From Brachionus rotundiformis (Eukaryota > Rotifera > Eurotatoria > Ploima > Brachionidae), in the NCBI GenBank assembly GCA_016802295.1, contig JAESIW010000010.1, positions 115,594-179,593 of the forward strand: a DNA stretch of 64,000 nt, in the 5' to 3' direction. This document shows positions 1 through 11,475 of the stretch, piece after piece. A program made the translations under genes and the position numbers. The notes beneath the pieces were generated by a model, which searched no databases, had not been told where the DNA came from, and was given only the letters and a program-made list of their open reading frames with translations. The number at the start of each line of letters is the position of its first letter. The stretch's first letter is position 1.

Positions 1-379
1 AGAGCCTCCTACCGTTCAGCCACTTGATTTAGTTCTTGTTTAAAAAATTTATAGAATTAAGTAAAAAATAGAAATAATTTTGTGTTGAATGGGAAAAAAA
101 CACATTCGACCATCAGAAACTTAATGGTATGCTTTATCAATAGAGACACATGCCTTTCAACAACAAATTTCTAATATTGTTTAGATTTATAATTGCTAGG
201 TTGAACTCGATTAACTTAGTAACGCTTAAGTGAAAATTTAAAATGAAAAAAAAGCACATCTGGTCAAATAGATAATCAATTAAATTTAGTTTAGCCAGCG
301 TTGCTCATCCATTTTAAATTAAACATTTTTACTTTATTTAGATTTTTATATGACAAAGAGATTATAGATTAAAAAAATA

Positions 380-2665
380 ATGGAGGACGAGCTCAAATGT
401 GCCCATTGCCACAATTTCTATTCCAATCCTGTTTTGCTTCCATGTTTTCACTCGTTATGCTATGCGTGTGCCATAAACTTGCAGGAAAAGTTTAACACCA
501 GCCAGCCAGTGTCAAACAAGATGGCAAAATCATACAGTCCCAAGTCGAGCATTTCTTCAGCATCGTCAAATAACATTGACAACTTGAGCATCACCGACCT
601 CGGCTCGTCAATTGTATCCGACTTGGACAAATTGAGCATATTCAGTGAGACAGATAGCGGGGTTATGATAAATTCCCAAAACACAACCTCGACTGGCTCA
701 GCATATGGCCGCGCAAGCTACATATCTCAGTGCTCACCTCAGCTGCCCAAACCACCTATTCTTCCCGCATGCTCGCTTTACTCCACTTATCTCCCATGTC
801 CCCAATGCAGCCGAATGATTTACATGGATGTCACAGGAGTGGACAGCCTCACTAAAAACACCTGCCTTGAAAACATTGTCGAACGCTTTTTAGATTCCAG
901 AAAACTCAGCACCAAATGCCAAATGTGCGCACACGAGGAAAACGATGCAGTTGTAATGTGTGAACAGTGCGAAATATTCTATTGTGATAGGTGCCGCGAC
1001 GCCTACCATCCAATGCGCGGGCCCTTGCAAAAGCACAGCCTATTGGAGCCCAAACAGGGACGCGAATCGATTAAAGTGAAGAACAGGACCAGAGAGTCAG
1101 AATGCAGCGATCACCAAAGTGAATTGGTCAGCTACTACTGTTTGCTGTGCAAGTGCAATTGCTGCAATTTGTGTATCACCGAAAGCATACACTTAAACCA
1201 TCAAATAATGCCACTTAACCAATACTGCAAATCACAAAAGGTTGACAATCATTTATATGAATATTTTTTTCTAATTACTAATCAATTTTGATAATTTAGG
1301 CCGAACTTTCCAAAATATTGCAAAATATATCTGAAAAAGCCAAAGTTTCAACTGAACACATGGCCAAGTTAAGATCGTTACCAGACATTATTGAAGTATG
1401 AATAAATTAGAACAAAAAAAATATCAAAATATTAATTTTTTTTTTGTATTAAGGATAATTCTTCTCAATTTAAAAACATGTTAATTACTGAAATAAACGA
1501 AATGATGCGACAATTGGAGATTAAAAAAAAAGACCTGGTTGAGTACATTGATGTCGAAAGATCAAACAAAATAAAAGCAGTCAAAGATCAAATAACCAAT
1601 GTGTCCAGCAAAATTCAAAAGACAACAGGCTTACTGCAATTTTGTGTGGAAACACTTAAGGAGCAAGACGCCTCGTCATTTTTGCACATCAGCGAGCACA
1701 TGATCGAGCGAATGTCAGACATTGACATGAATTATTTGAATGAAATGGAACCAAAAATGGTTGATATTGACTTTGACTTTAAGCTAAACTCGGACATAAT
1801 ACTCAAAGAAATTAAGAAATTAAATTATAAACAATTGAAAGTACCCTCAACGCCAAGCTTTATGGCTGAAGAGTGTGTCAATTCGATGAACGAGTCATCA
1901 ATTATTCTATCATGGAAACAACCAGCAATTAAGAACAATACGCAAGGATTCATTTTGGAAATAGATGACGGAACTAATGAAGGTGATTTTAAACAAGTGT
2001 ATAGAGGTCAGGACTCTATATGCCAAATAAGTGGCCTCATACCAAATTGTGTTTACAATGCCAGAGTGAAAGCGTTTAATCCGGCAGGCTCTAGCGAATT
2101 TAGCAAAATAATATCAATTCCAGCAACGCCAACCCTTTGGTTTACGTTCAATTCCAAGACATCGCATAGCGACATGCTCTTTTCCAACAATTATATGACT
2201 GTGTCGAACAAGGGCTTTGAGGACCGAGTGGTTCTGGGATCCGTAGGGTTTTCAAAAGGAGTTCACTATTGGGAAGTGACAATTGATAGATATGAAAATC
2301 AACCAGATCCGGCTTTTGGAGTGGCAAGGTTCGACTGTGCCAAAGATCACATGCTGGGCAAAGATAGCAAGTCATGGTGCATGTATATTGACTCAAAAAG
2401 AAGCTGGTTCATGCACAATGGCAAACATTTTAGTCGAATTGACACCGGCATTCAGCAAGGATGTGTAGTTGGAATAATGCTAGATTTGCACAACCACACC
2501 ATTTCTTATTTCGTGAACGATGAGCCTCAAGGCGAAGTAGCATTTAAAAATTTGCCTAATGGGGTCTATTATCCAGCATTTAGTTTCAATCGGAATGTAC
2601 AAATTACTTTAAGTTCTGGTCTTGAGCCACCACCATGCTACGCATCAGATTCTTACTCAGACTAA
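380..2665 (+). CDS. TRIM9: TRIM9/TRIM67-type E3 ubiquitin ligase, three exons
   Basis: Exons 380-1240, 1300-1395 and 1454-2665 join in frame to 722 aa, close to the roughly 700 aa of animal TRIM9. In order: an N-terminal RING whose two halves (CAHC...CFHSLCYAC and CPQC) are split by a Ser-rich insert of about 100 residues, which is typical of TRIM9; two B-boxes (CQMC... and CSDH...); a coiled coil with COS-like region; a fibronectin III domain (about residues 450-540); and a C-terminal SPRY domain (about 545-710). TRIM9 is a cytoskeleton-linked ubiquitin ligase of neurons that binds the DCC/netrin receptor; that role is family knowledge. Both introns are under 60 bp. An AATAAA lies five bases after the stop. 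The order of domains makes TRIM9/67 near certain; which of the two vertebrate paralogues is the closer cannot be told. Confidence 0.95.
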
Positions 2666-3829
2666 ATTAAATAAATTTATTTTGTTACTTGTATATTAAT
2701 GTCTGTCAATAGTTTTATTTTATGTTACAATTTTATATGCCAATTTTTTCAAATATTAAATTAAATAAAAAGTGTTTTTTTAAAATTTATTTATAAAATT
2801 AATCCATAAGACATCCATAATACGCTAATTTCATTTATTTTGCCAAATCGTGAGGAATATTTTTTTTTAAAAAACCTACTCGAATTCTACCTTCTTTACC
2901 TACTAATTATTTATTTACTTATAGATTATTTTTCAAGCATAATCTCAAACGAAAAATTTTATCAGATCTTTTCACAAATAGAAGCATCTTTATTCACCTG
3001 GATAAGATGTTAATTCCTCTATAAACCTCGCTAATAAGACTTCATCTAGAATCAGATTTTGACAAAAGTCAATTAAAAAAGTCATTATAAAAAAGTCTTG
3101 AAGTCATTTTGTTATATTTTTTAAAATTTTTTTAATCGGAAAATTTAATGCAGAGATAGATTTTTATGTGTAACAAGAAATGTTTAACCATACCAAGGTA
3201 TTGTGCGATTCCTTACCTTGGTATGGTTAAACATTTCATCTAGAATCAGCAAGGATGTGTAGTTGGATGTGCATAAAATTTTCGCAGAAATTTGCAAACC
3301 TAAAAAATTAAGTGTAACATTGTATGTTTAATTTTAAAATTTGATTCCACAATAAATTTTTCTTTATAAAAGATATTCAAAAAATCTATTTTTGTTATAA
3401 TTTTTAAGCATGATCATTTTAATTTGATCATAAAGTTTAATATGCCTCTTTTTAAGTATTAAATTAAAAAACATGGATTGTTTAAATAGGCATTCCTAAA
3501 ATTTATATTTTTAATAAATAAATAAAGTCAAGTCAAATGAATTAGACCTTACGACTTAGTACAACTCTATTTAAAAAATGCAATTTGATCAAATAAAAAT
3601 AAAAGAATTATTAATAAATTAATCAATTCGAAACATTAACGAATAATAAATTGGTTTACTCTAAAATCATGTTACCTTGTATATTTTGCTATTAAAAATT
3701 AAATTAAAAAATAGTTCAGCTGTCATTGGAAACAACTTTTTAAAATTATGTTTTTCTTTACTTTATTCAAATTAGCATCATTTTGAAATAATTTCTTTAT
3801 AAATTTTTAATTTCAAAACTAATTAAAAA
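2666..3829. other. Intergenic stretch with a mosaic insertion
   Basis: AT-rich sequence between TRIM9 and DHDDS with no credible reading frame. Its one notable part is 3177-3267: a perfect 24-bp inverted repeat followed directly by short copies of two upstream segments, described as a separate repeat and as a finding. Confidence 0.7.
3177..3237. repeat. Perfect 24-bp inverted repeat (hairpin)
   Basis: Positions 3177-3200 and 3214-3237 are exact reverse complements, 24 bp each, with a 13-nt loop. The stem is less AT-rich than its surroundings (core ACCATACCAAGGTA). No second copy of the stem is visible in the window. The right arm runs directly into copies of 3041-3055 and 2452-2473, so the hairpin looks like one product of a local copying event rather than a transposon end. 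A small RNA hairpin is a less likely alternative. Confidence 0.9.
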
Positions 3830-5056
3830 ATGACTTGGTTTGTCGGTGACAATCGAACTTATCTTCAAAAAATAATGGCAAATATTCTTCTAAATGGTCC
3901 AATGCCCAAACATATTGGAATGATTATGGATGGAAACCGACGCTTTGCCAACTCTAAAAATATAGAAAAAATCGAAGGCCACAAATTAGGCTTTGAAAAG
4001 ATGACAGAAGTAAGCAAATTAGTATTTAAATAGGATTATCATTTTATTAATCAAGCTTTTTATTTTTCTAGGCATTGAGCTGGTGTCTATTAATGAATGT
4101 AAAAGAGATAAGTGTTTATGCATTCAGTATTGAGAATTTTAAGCGAACCAAACAAGAGGTAGATGGACTTTTTGATTTAGCGAATAAAAAACTGAAAGAT
4201 TTACTAAATGAAAAGTATACTCAGAAAATAATAATTTTAAAAAAGTTAATCATTAAATTAGGTCTAATTTGAAACAGCTTGGTATTTGTGTACGATTTTT
4301 TGGAAACTTAAGCTACTTGCCACAAAATCTCCAGACTGTTATCTCTGAAATAGTCGAAACTACCAAACATCATAGAAATTTTTTTTTTAATTTTTGCTTT
4401 TCGTATACTTCCCGAGATGAAATGAGCACTTCTATTCGTGATGTTAATGAGGGTATAATGAAAAAAAGTCTAGAAATTACGTAAGTTTTATCACTTGATA
4501 GTGAAAATATATCAAAATTAAGCTTGTTCTAGAGACATAAATGAAACAATTATTGAAAAGTCCCTTTTTACCAATCAATCGTATAAAATTGATTTAATGA
4601 TAAGAACTTCTGGTGAAATACGTCTCAGTGATTTTCTACTATGGCAATCGAATATGTCAGTCCTGGTATTTGCCAAAGAAACATGGCCTGAATTTTCTGT
4701 TTGGGGCTTTTACGCGGCTATTCTTCGATTTCAATTAAATTACAAAAATATACAAGTAAAGATTAAAAGAAAGCAAAAGCACTTTTAAAAATTTCTCTTC
4801 TTAGAAAATGAGGATATCACATATTAAACAAAAAGAAGAAAATCTATTCAATCAAAAGGGCAAAGAAATTGATAAACAAAAAAATGACGCAAATAGAACT
4901 AATAATTTGTTAAACAAAAATACTCACTTTTTTACAAATAAAAAAGAGATTGAAGGCCATAATCAACGAAAAGAATTGTTTTATGAAGAGTTAATGATAA
5001 AACGAGAAAATATCTACAAAGATATTTTAAACAAAATTGAAAGCTGTAATCTTTAA
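3830..5056 (+). CDS. DHDDS: Dehydrodolichyl diphosphate synthase subunit (cis-prenyltransferase), five exons
   Basis: Exons 3830-4009, 4072-4214, 4262-4480, 4533-4755 and 4805-5056 give 338 aa (human DHDDS 333). The enzyme adds isopentenyl units in cis to farnesyl diphosphate to build the dolichol precursor at the ER, together with the Nogo-B receptor subunit. Visible signatures: MIMDGNRRFA near the N-terminus with the catalytic Asp at residue 34, VYAFSIENFKR, CFSYTSRDE, and the C-terminal IRTSGEIRLSDFLLWQ block typical of DHDDS. The last exon adds a Lys/Glu-rich tail unlike the conserved core. Introns are 47-62 bp. The partner subunit is not in this window. Confidence 0.95.
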
Positions 5057-6039
5057 TCTGTTTTTTCATAGTCTAAATAAAAGATAACACAATTTATTTT
5101 TCAGTTTTATTATCGAAATCCAGCACTTTTATCTTGTTGATAATTATGATCAAATTAGATACCAAAAAAAATTTAATTTTGTATAGAAAATTAATTTTTC
5201 AAAATAAGATTTTAATTAAATTATAAATCAAGATAAATTTATTCGGAAATTAATTAAAAAAAATGCCAATAAACGAAAAATATGAGATAATAATATTTTA
5301 TTCAAATAAGCAGTTTGAAATTTCTTTTTTTGAAAATAAAAAATATGTCATGTTTTTTTAAATCCTGATTTAAAAGCTGAATTGAAAAATTCAAATTTTT
5401 TTCTAAAACTTGATTATTAAGTTTATGTAAACGAATTATTGATTTTTAGATAAATTTCTAGATTGAGTCGGATTTCAGATTCATTTATAGAATTTTTTAT
5501 TTTCTTTGTTAAAATATAATCAATTAACTTTTTTATTTGGTTAAATTTTATTCGTAAGTAATGAAATAATTAAAAATCTATATTTAAAAAATATAAATTT
5601 TAAATTTTATTAATTTTTAAGACTAAACAAAAAAAATTATACTGTTGATTTAATTAATAATAAATACAATCTAAAAATAGATTGTTTTTTCAATAATTTA
5701 ACAATATTAAATTGTGATAAAACAGATTTACTATCTTTCGTTTGGCTGTTTCATTACATTAGATATTGATTTATATGATTATTTGAATTGAGTGATTAGA
5801 ATCTGGTAATTTTTTTACTCTTAATATTTGTTGTAATTTAAATAAATATTGCTATTTGGAACAAAAATTTATATTAAAAGCTAATAAAATGACATAATTC
5901 TGATTATATTTTAATTAGAGTTGCGCTCATGCTTTTTTAAGTTTAGATTTCGCTTCTATTAATTAAACAAGTATAAAGTTTTTTCCGATAAATGGTAGTT
6001 TAACAATTTATTTAAATAACTAATCTGTATCTATTTTAG
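5057..6039. other. Intergenic, very AT-rich
   Basis: No reading frame, RNA gene or repeat with clear boundaries is seen. The last bases before the Shaw-type start (TCTATTTTAG) look like a 3' splice site abutting the ATG. Confidence 0.6.
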
Positions 6040-7795
6040 ATGGAAAATGAAAGAAAAATAGTCATCAACGTTGGAGGTCAGAGATTCGAAACAAGTAGGA
6101 CTACATTGAAAAAAATTCCAGCTACCAGACTCAGCAAACTAACTGAGGCGTTGTCAAATTATGATAAAATATTAAATGAATATTTTTTTGATCGTCATCC
6201 AGGAGTTTTTTCTCAGATATTAAACTACTATAGAACTGGAAAGCTCCATTACCCGACAAATGTGTGTGGACCTCTTTTTGAAACAGAGTTGGAATTCTGG
6301 GGACTAGACTCAAATCAAGTGGAACCATGTTGTTGGAAAACATATACAAAACATAGAGATACCGAAGAAACTCTTGCAACTTTGGAAAAATTGTGTTCCC
6401 TTGAAGAGAGGACTACAGACGAAGATTTGGCAAAGTTGTTCGGCTTCGAAGATGATCCTAGATGGAAAAATGGAAAATTACCATGGCATAAAAAAATAAA
6501 ACCAATTTTATGGCAGCTATTTCATGAGCCAAACAGCTCTAAGACTGCTAAAGTAATTAAAATTTTAATAAATTGCTCTTAATCAAAAAGTATTATTATA
6601 TTTACTGAGATAGCTAAATAAACAATATTGATTGATATTCCGGAAACCAAAAAAAAAATCAATCTCGAGAGTATAATACTTTTTGATTATGTATAAATCA
6701 ATATTTTATATAAGAACTAAAAAATTAAAGGTTCTAACTTATGTTTCTGTGTTTTTCATAACACTTTCAATTTTGACATTTTGTTTCTCTACTGTTAACG
6801 ATTTGTGCCAAAGTACATTATTTTGCCGAAGTTACAATCTCAAAGTTTCATATGTACAAGAAAATCATCAAAGTGTTATCAATCTGGCAATTAGTAGCCA
6901 GCAAAGAGTTCCAAATATTCTAGATTACATTGAATATATATGTATAATATGGTTTACCATTGAGTTTGGTATCAAGAGCTCAGTATCACCTAATAAGATA
7001 AAATTTTTTACCAGTCCCGTTACATGGATAGATTTATTGGCAAATATTTGGTTTTATGTTGATTTAATTTACAATTATTTTATTTTCGATGAATCATTTG
7101 ACACCCATCCAGCCTGGGATCTATTTGGAACTATCAGAATTATGAGACTATTCAAGCTTTTTAATCATTATCCCGGTCTAAGAATAATAATTGCTTCGTT
7201 AAAAGCAAGCGCCAGAGTGTTTAAGCTTTTGATATTTTTTATTGGTGTTGCAGTTATTATATTTGCAAGCCTGATATTCTATTCCGAAAAATTAGCTGCA
7301 GATATTGATAATGGTGGAAATGGAATGAATGGTCTGATTGTATCTAGTCATGCTCATCAAGGCCAGCACAACAGTGGCAACCATTTTTCCTCTATTATAG
7401 AAGCAATTTGGTATTTTAAATATTTTTTTTGAAGCAAAATTTCACATTTAATTTTAAGGTTTGCTGTTGCTTCTCTTACAACAGTTGGTTTTGGGGACTA
7501 TTATCCAAAGACTACAATGGGCATGATTTTTGGAGCACTGTGTACAGTTACAGGAGTTTTGATGATTGATTTACCAATGCCTATTATAGTTAGGAATTTT
7601 GCCAACTACTACAATCATTTGCAAGCTCATTCTAAATTTCCTAGAAGATTGCGAAGAAAAGTGCTGCCAATTGAAATTGTGAGGCCAAAACCGCAAAATT
7701 GTCAACATAATAACGCAGTTAAATATGGTGTCAGCTCATCGTCTGAATTGGCTCTTATTACATCAAAAATAAAAAACATTGACGAAGTTTTGTAA
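6040..7795 (+). CDS. Shaw-type (Kv3-like) voltage-gated potassium channel, three exons
   Basis: Exons 6040-6552, 6731-7410 and 7459-7795 give 509 aa. The T1 tetramerisation domain occupies residues 1-110 and carries VCGPLFETELEFWGLD and the Zn-site VEPCCW plus a following KHRD. S1 starts near residue 172 (VLTYVSVFFITLSILTF). The S4 segment (TIRIMRLFKLF, about 305-315) has only three or four positive charges, as in Drosophila Shaw. The pore reads TTVGFGDYYP (about 405-414), with Phe for the usual Tyr of GYGD. S6 has PMP in place of PVP and an Asp just before it. The tail RRKVLPIEIVRP matches the Shaw post-S6 motif. Expected product: a plasma-membrane K+ channel with weak voltage sensitivity. 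The first intron (178 bp) contains a 16-bp inverted repeat (6581-6596/6673-6688). An acceptor-like AG abuts the ATG. Confidence 0.93.
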
Positions 7796-7945
7796 TAAAA
7801 AAATGTTTAAAATCAATTAATTTATTCAAATAAAATTTCAACTTAATTTTGCTTTACTAAATTTTTTGAGATGTTAGAATTCATTTTTTTTAAATTATAA
7901 AAAATAATTTAATAGAATTAAAGAAAAAATAATTATTTTTGAATC

Positions 7946-9736
7946 ATGTCCAAATCTCTTATTGAATTTAAAGATTTGACCAGCTATATTACCAGTCTTC
8001 CTGCAACTGTTATCGAAAACATTTTCGATCATCCGACGACATGCTTAGCTATATTCAGGGAGCTTCCTCAATTGGCAAAGCATTTCGTGATGCGCTTGTT
8101 ACTAATTAACCAAGAAGTTCCAAAAGTTACCATTGATTCATGGGTTGATTCTAAATTTCACGAGTATTTGATCATTAAAGTTTAAAACTCTTTTAACAGC
8201 AATTTTGTTTAGACAAAGAAACGAATCGATAAAAATTCTATCTAATCTTGCAATTTGGCAAGAAGTAAAAACACAAGCTGGCTTTTCAGCATTTATTTTG
8301 AAAAAGTCTTTTAAAGAAAATCTTCATTCGGGTATTTTTAATTTAGAAAAACCCAAAAGAGACGAGCAAGCAAATTTTGTTGATCCAAAGATAATTGAAA
8401 AATTAGATAATTACGCTATTGAAAGGTGGGAAGTAGGTTTATTAATTGATAAATATTGATCTTGGAATGGATTAAAAGCATTTTTTTTAAAGTCTATCTT
8501 AAAATATATTGTAAACCCGAAAGATGCTAAAAATCAAATATGTAATTCAACAAAAGAAGCGCTCAAATTTGCTGGTTTAATGAAAAGCATTGATGGCAAT
8601 TATGTCCCGCCGCAACCAAGCCATGACAAAGACGACATGACGTCTGATGAACCAGTCGTCTTGACCGCTGCCGCATTTCAATTTTTACTTTGGAATAGGA
8701 AAGTTCAAATTTGGTACTTTATTATTCAGCTTCTAGAGTATTGCTGGCAAGTAATAATTAAAGAAAAGTTTAAAAAAATACCAATTAAATAAAAATTAAA
8801 GAAAAACAACCAGGATTTATCAGAATGCTTGACACTATTGTTCGAACTAAGTTTTTCGACTTTTGGCAAAGAGTATTCATGTGAGCATTTTTCAGATAAC
8901 AAGATAGAATTTTTGCAAGAATTAAGAAAAGTTGGCTTAGTGTTTATGAAAACTGTAATTATCAAGAATGTTTTTAAAAATTGCTAAGACTATTTTTTAC
9001 TGTTTTAGAGAAAAATAAAGCGATTTTATCCGACAAGATTAGTTATTCAGCTTGCCAATGGAGTCAATACTAGTGCTGAGTGTGAAAAAGATGATAAAGG
9101 ATACATAATCGTAGAAACAAATTACCGGATTTATGCTTACACTGATTCAAATTTGAAAATAAGCTTATTAGCTTTATTTTCTGATTTGATGTTTAGATTT
9201 CCTAACATGGTCGTGGCCTCTCTGACAAGAGAGAGTGTTCGTGAAGCTTTTAAAATGGGAATAACTGGCCAACAAGTATTCATTTATTTTTGTCTATTTA
9301 TTGATTATTTTATACAACAAAATTAAGATAGTCAATTTTTTGAGATCGAATGCACATCCACAAATAAGCTCAAGAGTAAAATTTGACAAAAAGTCTGATA
9401 AATAAGATTGATTAATTTACATATGTTTATATTAGAAGCCAGTTCTGCCTGAGACCGTTTCAGATCAAATTCATTTTTGGTATAATGAAAGAAATAGATT
9501 AAAATTTTTCGAAGGAGTTTTTTACGGGCAATTTAACTCGGATGATGACTTTTTGTCTCTAAAAAATTACGCTAGGGTAAAAATTTTATAATTAGTATAA
9601 AAAAATTGCTTTCATTTTTAATTAAAAGGATATTGATGCGCTGATTTGGTTCAATGATTCAAAGAGGTTAATGGTTGCTAAAAAGTCATCTCATGACGCC
9701 ATCAAAAAATTTTATAAGCAAAATAAACCTAAATAA
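7946..9736 (+). CDS. GTF2H4: TFIIH core subunit p52 (Tfb2/GTF2H4), eight exons
   Basis: Exons 7946-8163, 8213-8432, 8493-8750, 8802-8954, 9009-9275, 9328-9375, 9436-9576 and 9629-9736 give 470 aa (human 462). TFIIH p52 holds and stimulates the XPB helicase in transcription initiation and nucleotide excision repair in the nucleus. Visible family blocks: LPATVIENIFDHPTTCLA, LPQLAKHFVMRLL, ERWE, AGLMKS, QIWYFIIQ, FYPTRLVIQL, VETNYRIYAYTDS, LFSDLMFRFPNMVVA and DQIHFWYNERNRLKFFEGV. The exon joins keep the same residue spacing as the human protein across every intron checked. The GTF2H5/p8-binding C-terminal end (RLMVAKKSSHDAIKKFYK) is present. All introns are 48-66 bp. Identification is secure. 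Confidence 0.95.
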
Positions 9737-10303
9737 TATTATTTATATACAACGACTTTTTTTTTTTTAAATTGTAAATAAAATCCTTAATGATGATAGA
9801 TTCATCGCTTAAATTTAAACAGAATATTTATTTATTTTTTAAAGAAACATAAAGATAATTTGGCAAAAGACCAGGCTTATATTTAAAACTGGCACTGTAA
9901 AATATTTAAGCAATTCTATGTCTTACATGGCACCTAAAATTCCCAACAGCGTATAATTGGCTGTATACTACAAATTAAAATAATATTTTAAAAAGTTAAA
10001 AAATTTTAGCAACAGTTTAAAATCCTATTTGGTGACTTGTTATTTACAAATGTCGCTGACTATAAATATAATTTATTTCTATTATAAATCATTTTGGCTC
10101 CGTCTTGGTTTTTATACAAAGTTGTTAAATTGTTTTAAAGAAATATTTTATTATTATTATTTAAGTCTATGATAGACTTCTAGGAAATGATGGTGAAGTT
10201 TTTAGTTCTTTGGATTTGTGTATACTGAAGTAGCATGTCAATTCTTTGTTAAATCAACTACTCCATTCAATTAACTTTATTAGAATTTAAAAATGTGTCA
10301 TTT

Positions 10304-11114
10304 CGGGTCTAGCTAATTATTAGAACATGTGATCATAGATTTCGTGACCAAAGTTAATCACAAAATTCTTGGAAAAATGTGATCAAATATTTTTTGTATG
10401 AGAAGGCAAAAAATTTGTGACCAAGAATAATACCAATGTTGTCAATGAACATTTTTTAATTACTATCAGCTACGCCGGCCAACACTTAATCATTGCTAAC
10501 AAAATATTCATTCAAAATAGTCATTAGGCAGTGTGGAGTTGTAGCAGCCTATTAATTAAATCTATCTTTGAAAGAGAAACTTTGAAGTCCGTGCTTGGGT
10601 CAGATGTTACCATATTTTTCGGTAACTTTTTCCAGCGCGGAACTACTCTGTTTGGAAAGAGACCATGTCTAGAACCCACTGCAGTTGGAAAATTGTTTCT
10701 AACTTGAGTAAAGAAAATTTCATTCTGGATTCTAATGCTATTTCCTCTTATTGGTTACTGATCTATTTACCAGATCTCTGGTCAGAATTACCTTTCCTAA
10801 TCTATTCACCAATTTCTACATTTCAAGCAATTCTCCTCTCACTTTTCTTTGTCTTAACCTTGTCTAACTTACTCAAGCCAGCCTCAATTCATACGACATA
10901 CTTCTTAAACACACAGGTTCACACAGGTTGTTACCTGTTCATGCGCCCTCTCTAACACATTCACATCTCTTATTATTCTTGGATTCCATACCCGCTCTAC
11001 GTAGTCAAGGTGAGTTCTCAAACACCCTGCAAGCTTTGTATTGGTAAAAAATAATGAAAAAAAGCTTTGGTCGTGAAAGATATGATCACATGATTACATA
11101 ATTACCAAGACCCG
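10304..11114. mobile_element. Decayed DNA-transposon-like element with ~50-bp inverted ends
   Basis: The left end (10304-10353) and the reverse complement of the right end (11065-11114) align over about 50 bp: CGGGTCT, then TAATTAT, then CATGTGATCATA, then TTTC and GACCAAAG, with a few mismatches between blocks. Sub-terminal copies of GTGACCAA / GTGATCAA follow the left end, as is common in hAT-like elements. The interior holds a LINE fragment in the opposite sense, probably a later insertion. No transposase and no clear target duplication were found, so the superfamily is not assigned. Confidence 0.6.
10510..11039 (-). pseudogene. Dead non-LTR retrotransposon (LINE) reverse-transcriptase tail
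   Basis: Read on the minus strand, the segment begins with HLDYVERVWNPRIIRDVN, VLERAHEQVTT, then after several stops and frame changes SYELRL, and ends with LFPNRVVPRWKKLPKNMV and DPSTDFK. These match in order the C-terminal thumb/tail of Jockey/CR1-type LINE reverse transcriptases (HLEYxxxVWNPyl, LExvQRRATk, YexRL, FFsxRVvxxWNxLP). Multiple stops and frame shifts show it is inactive. Base composition is visibly less AT-rich than the flanks. Confidence 0.8.
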
Positions 11115-11475
11115 TTATTTCATAACCATAAAATTTTTTTACTATAACTTTTAAAACTTTTAAATATAAAGTGAATTAATCATCAGACACCTGTGAAAAT
11201 TCGAAGTTTGGCCTACATGAACCATTCCATTATTAAAATTAATCTTTTTATATTATATTTTTTTTAATTTTCTAGTTAATAACATTTAATAATTATTATA
11301 ATTTAACATATTATGATAAATATATTTATAATATAAATTTAAGAAAATAATTTCGAGTAAACATGATAGATAATTATAATGAATTAGAATTATGTGCCTC
11401 TTTAATTTATTTCAGCTTAACCATTGATTGAGTACAAATTTTGCTTCAGATTGATTAAAACTTTTAGTCGTTATA

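Larger units (their letters stand above)
9737..11475. other. Intergenic region carrying decayed mobile elements
   Basis: No host gene is seen. From about 10304 to 11114 the sequence is bounded by imperfect inverted ends and holds a LINE reverse-transcriptase tail on the minus strand; both are listed separately. The rest is plain AT-rich DNA. Confidence 0.7.

Noticed and set aside
1..28. Minus strand reads like a tRNA D-arm (GTGGCTGAACGGTAGGAGGC)
   Set aside because: Only the first part could be in the window and the acceptor, anticodon and T arms cannot be checked.
6553..6730. 16-bp inverted repeat in the first Shaw intron
   Set aside because: Real but AT-rich and short; interlocking pairs of this size are expected in such composition. 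Mentioned with the gene only.
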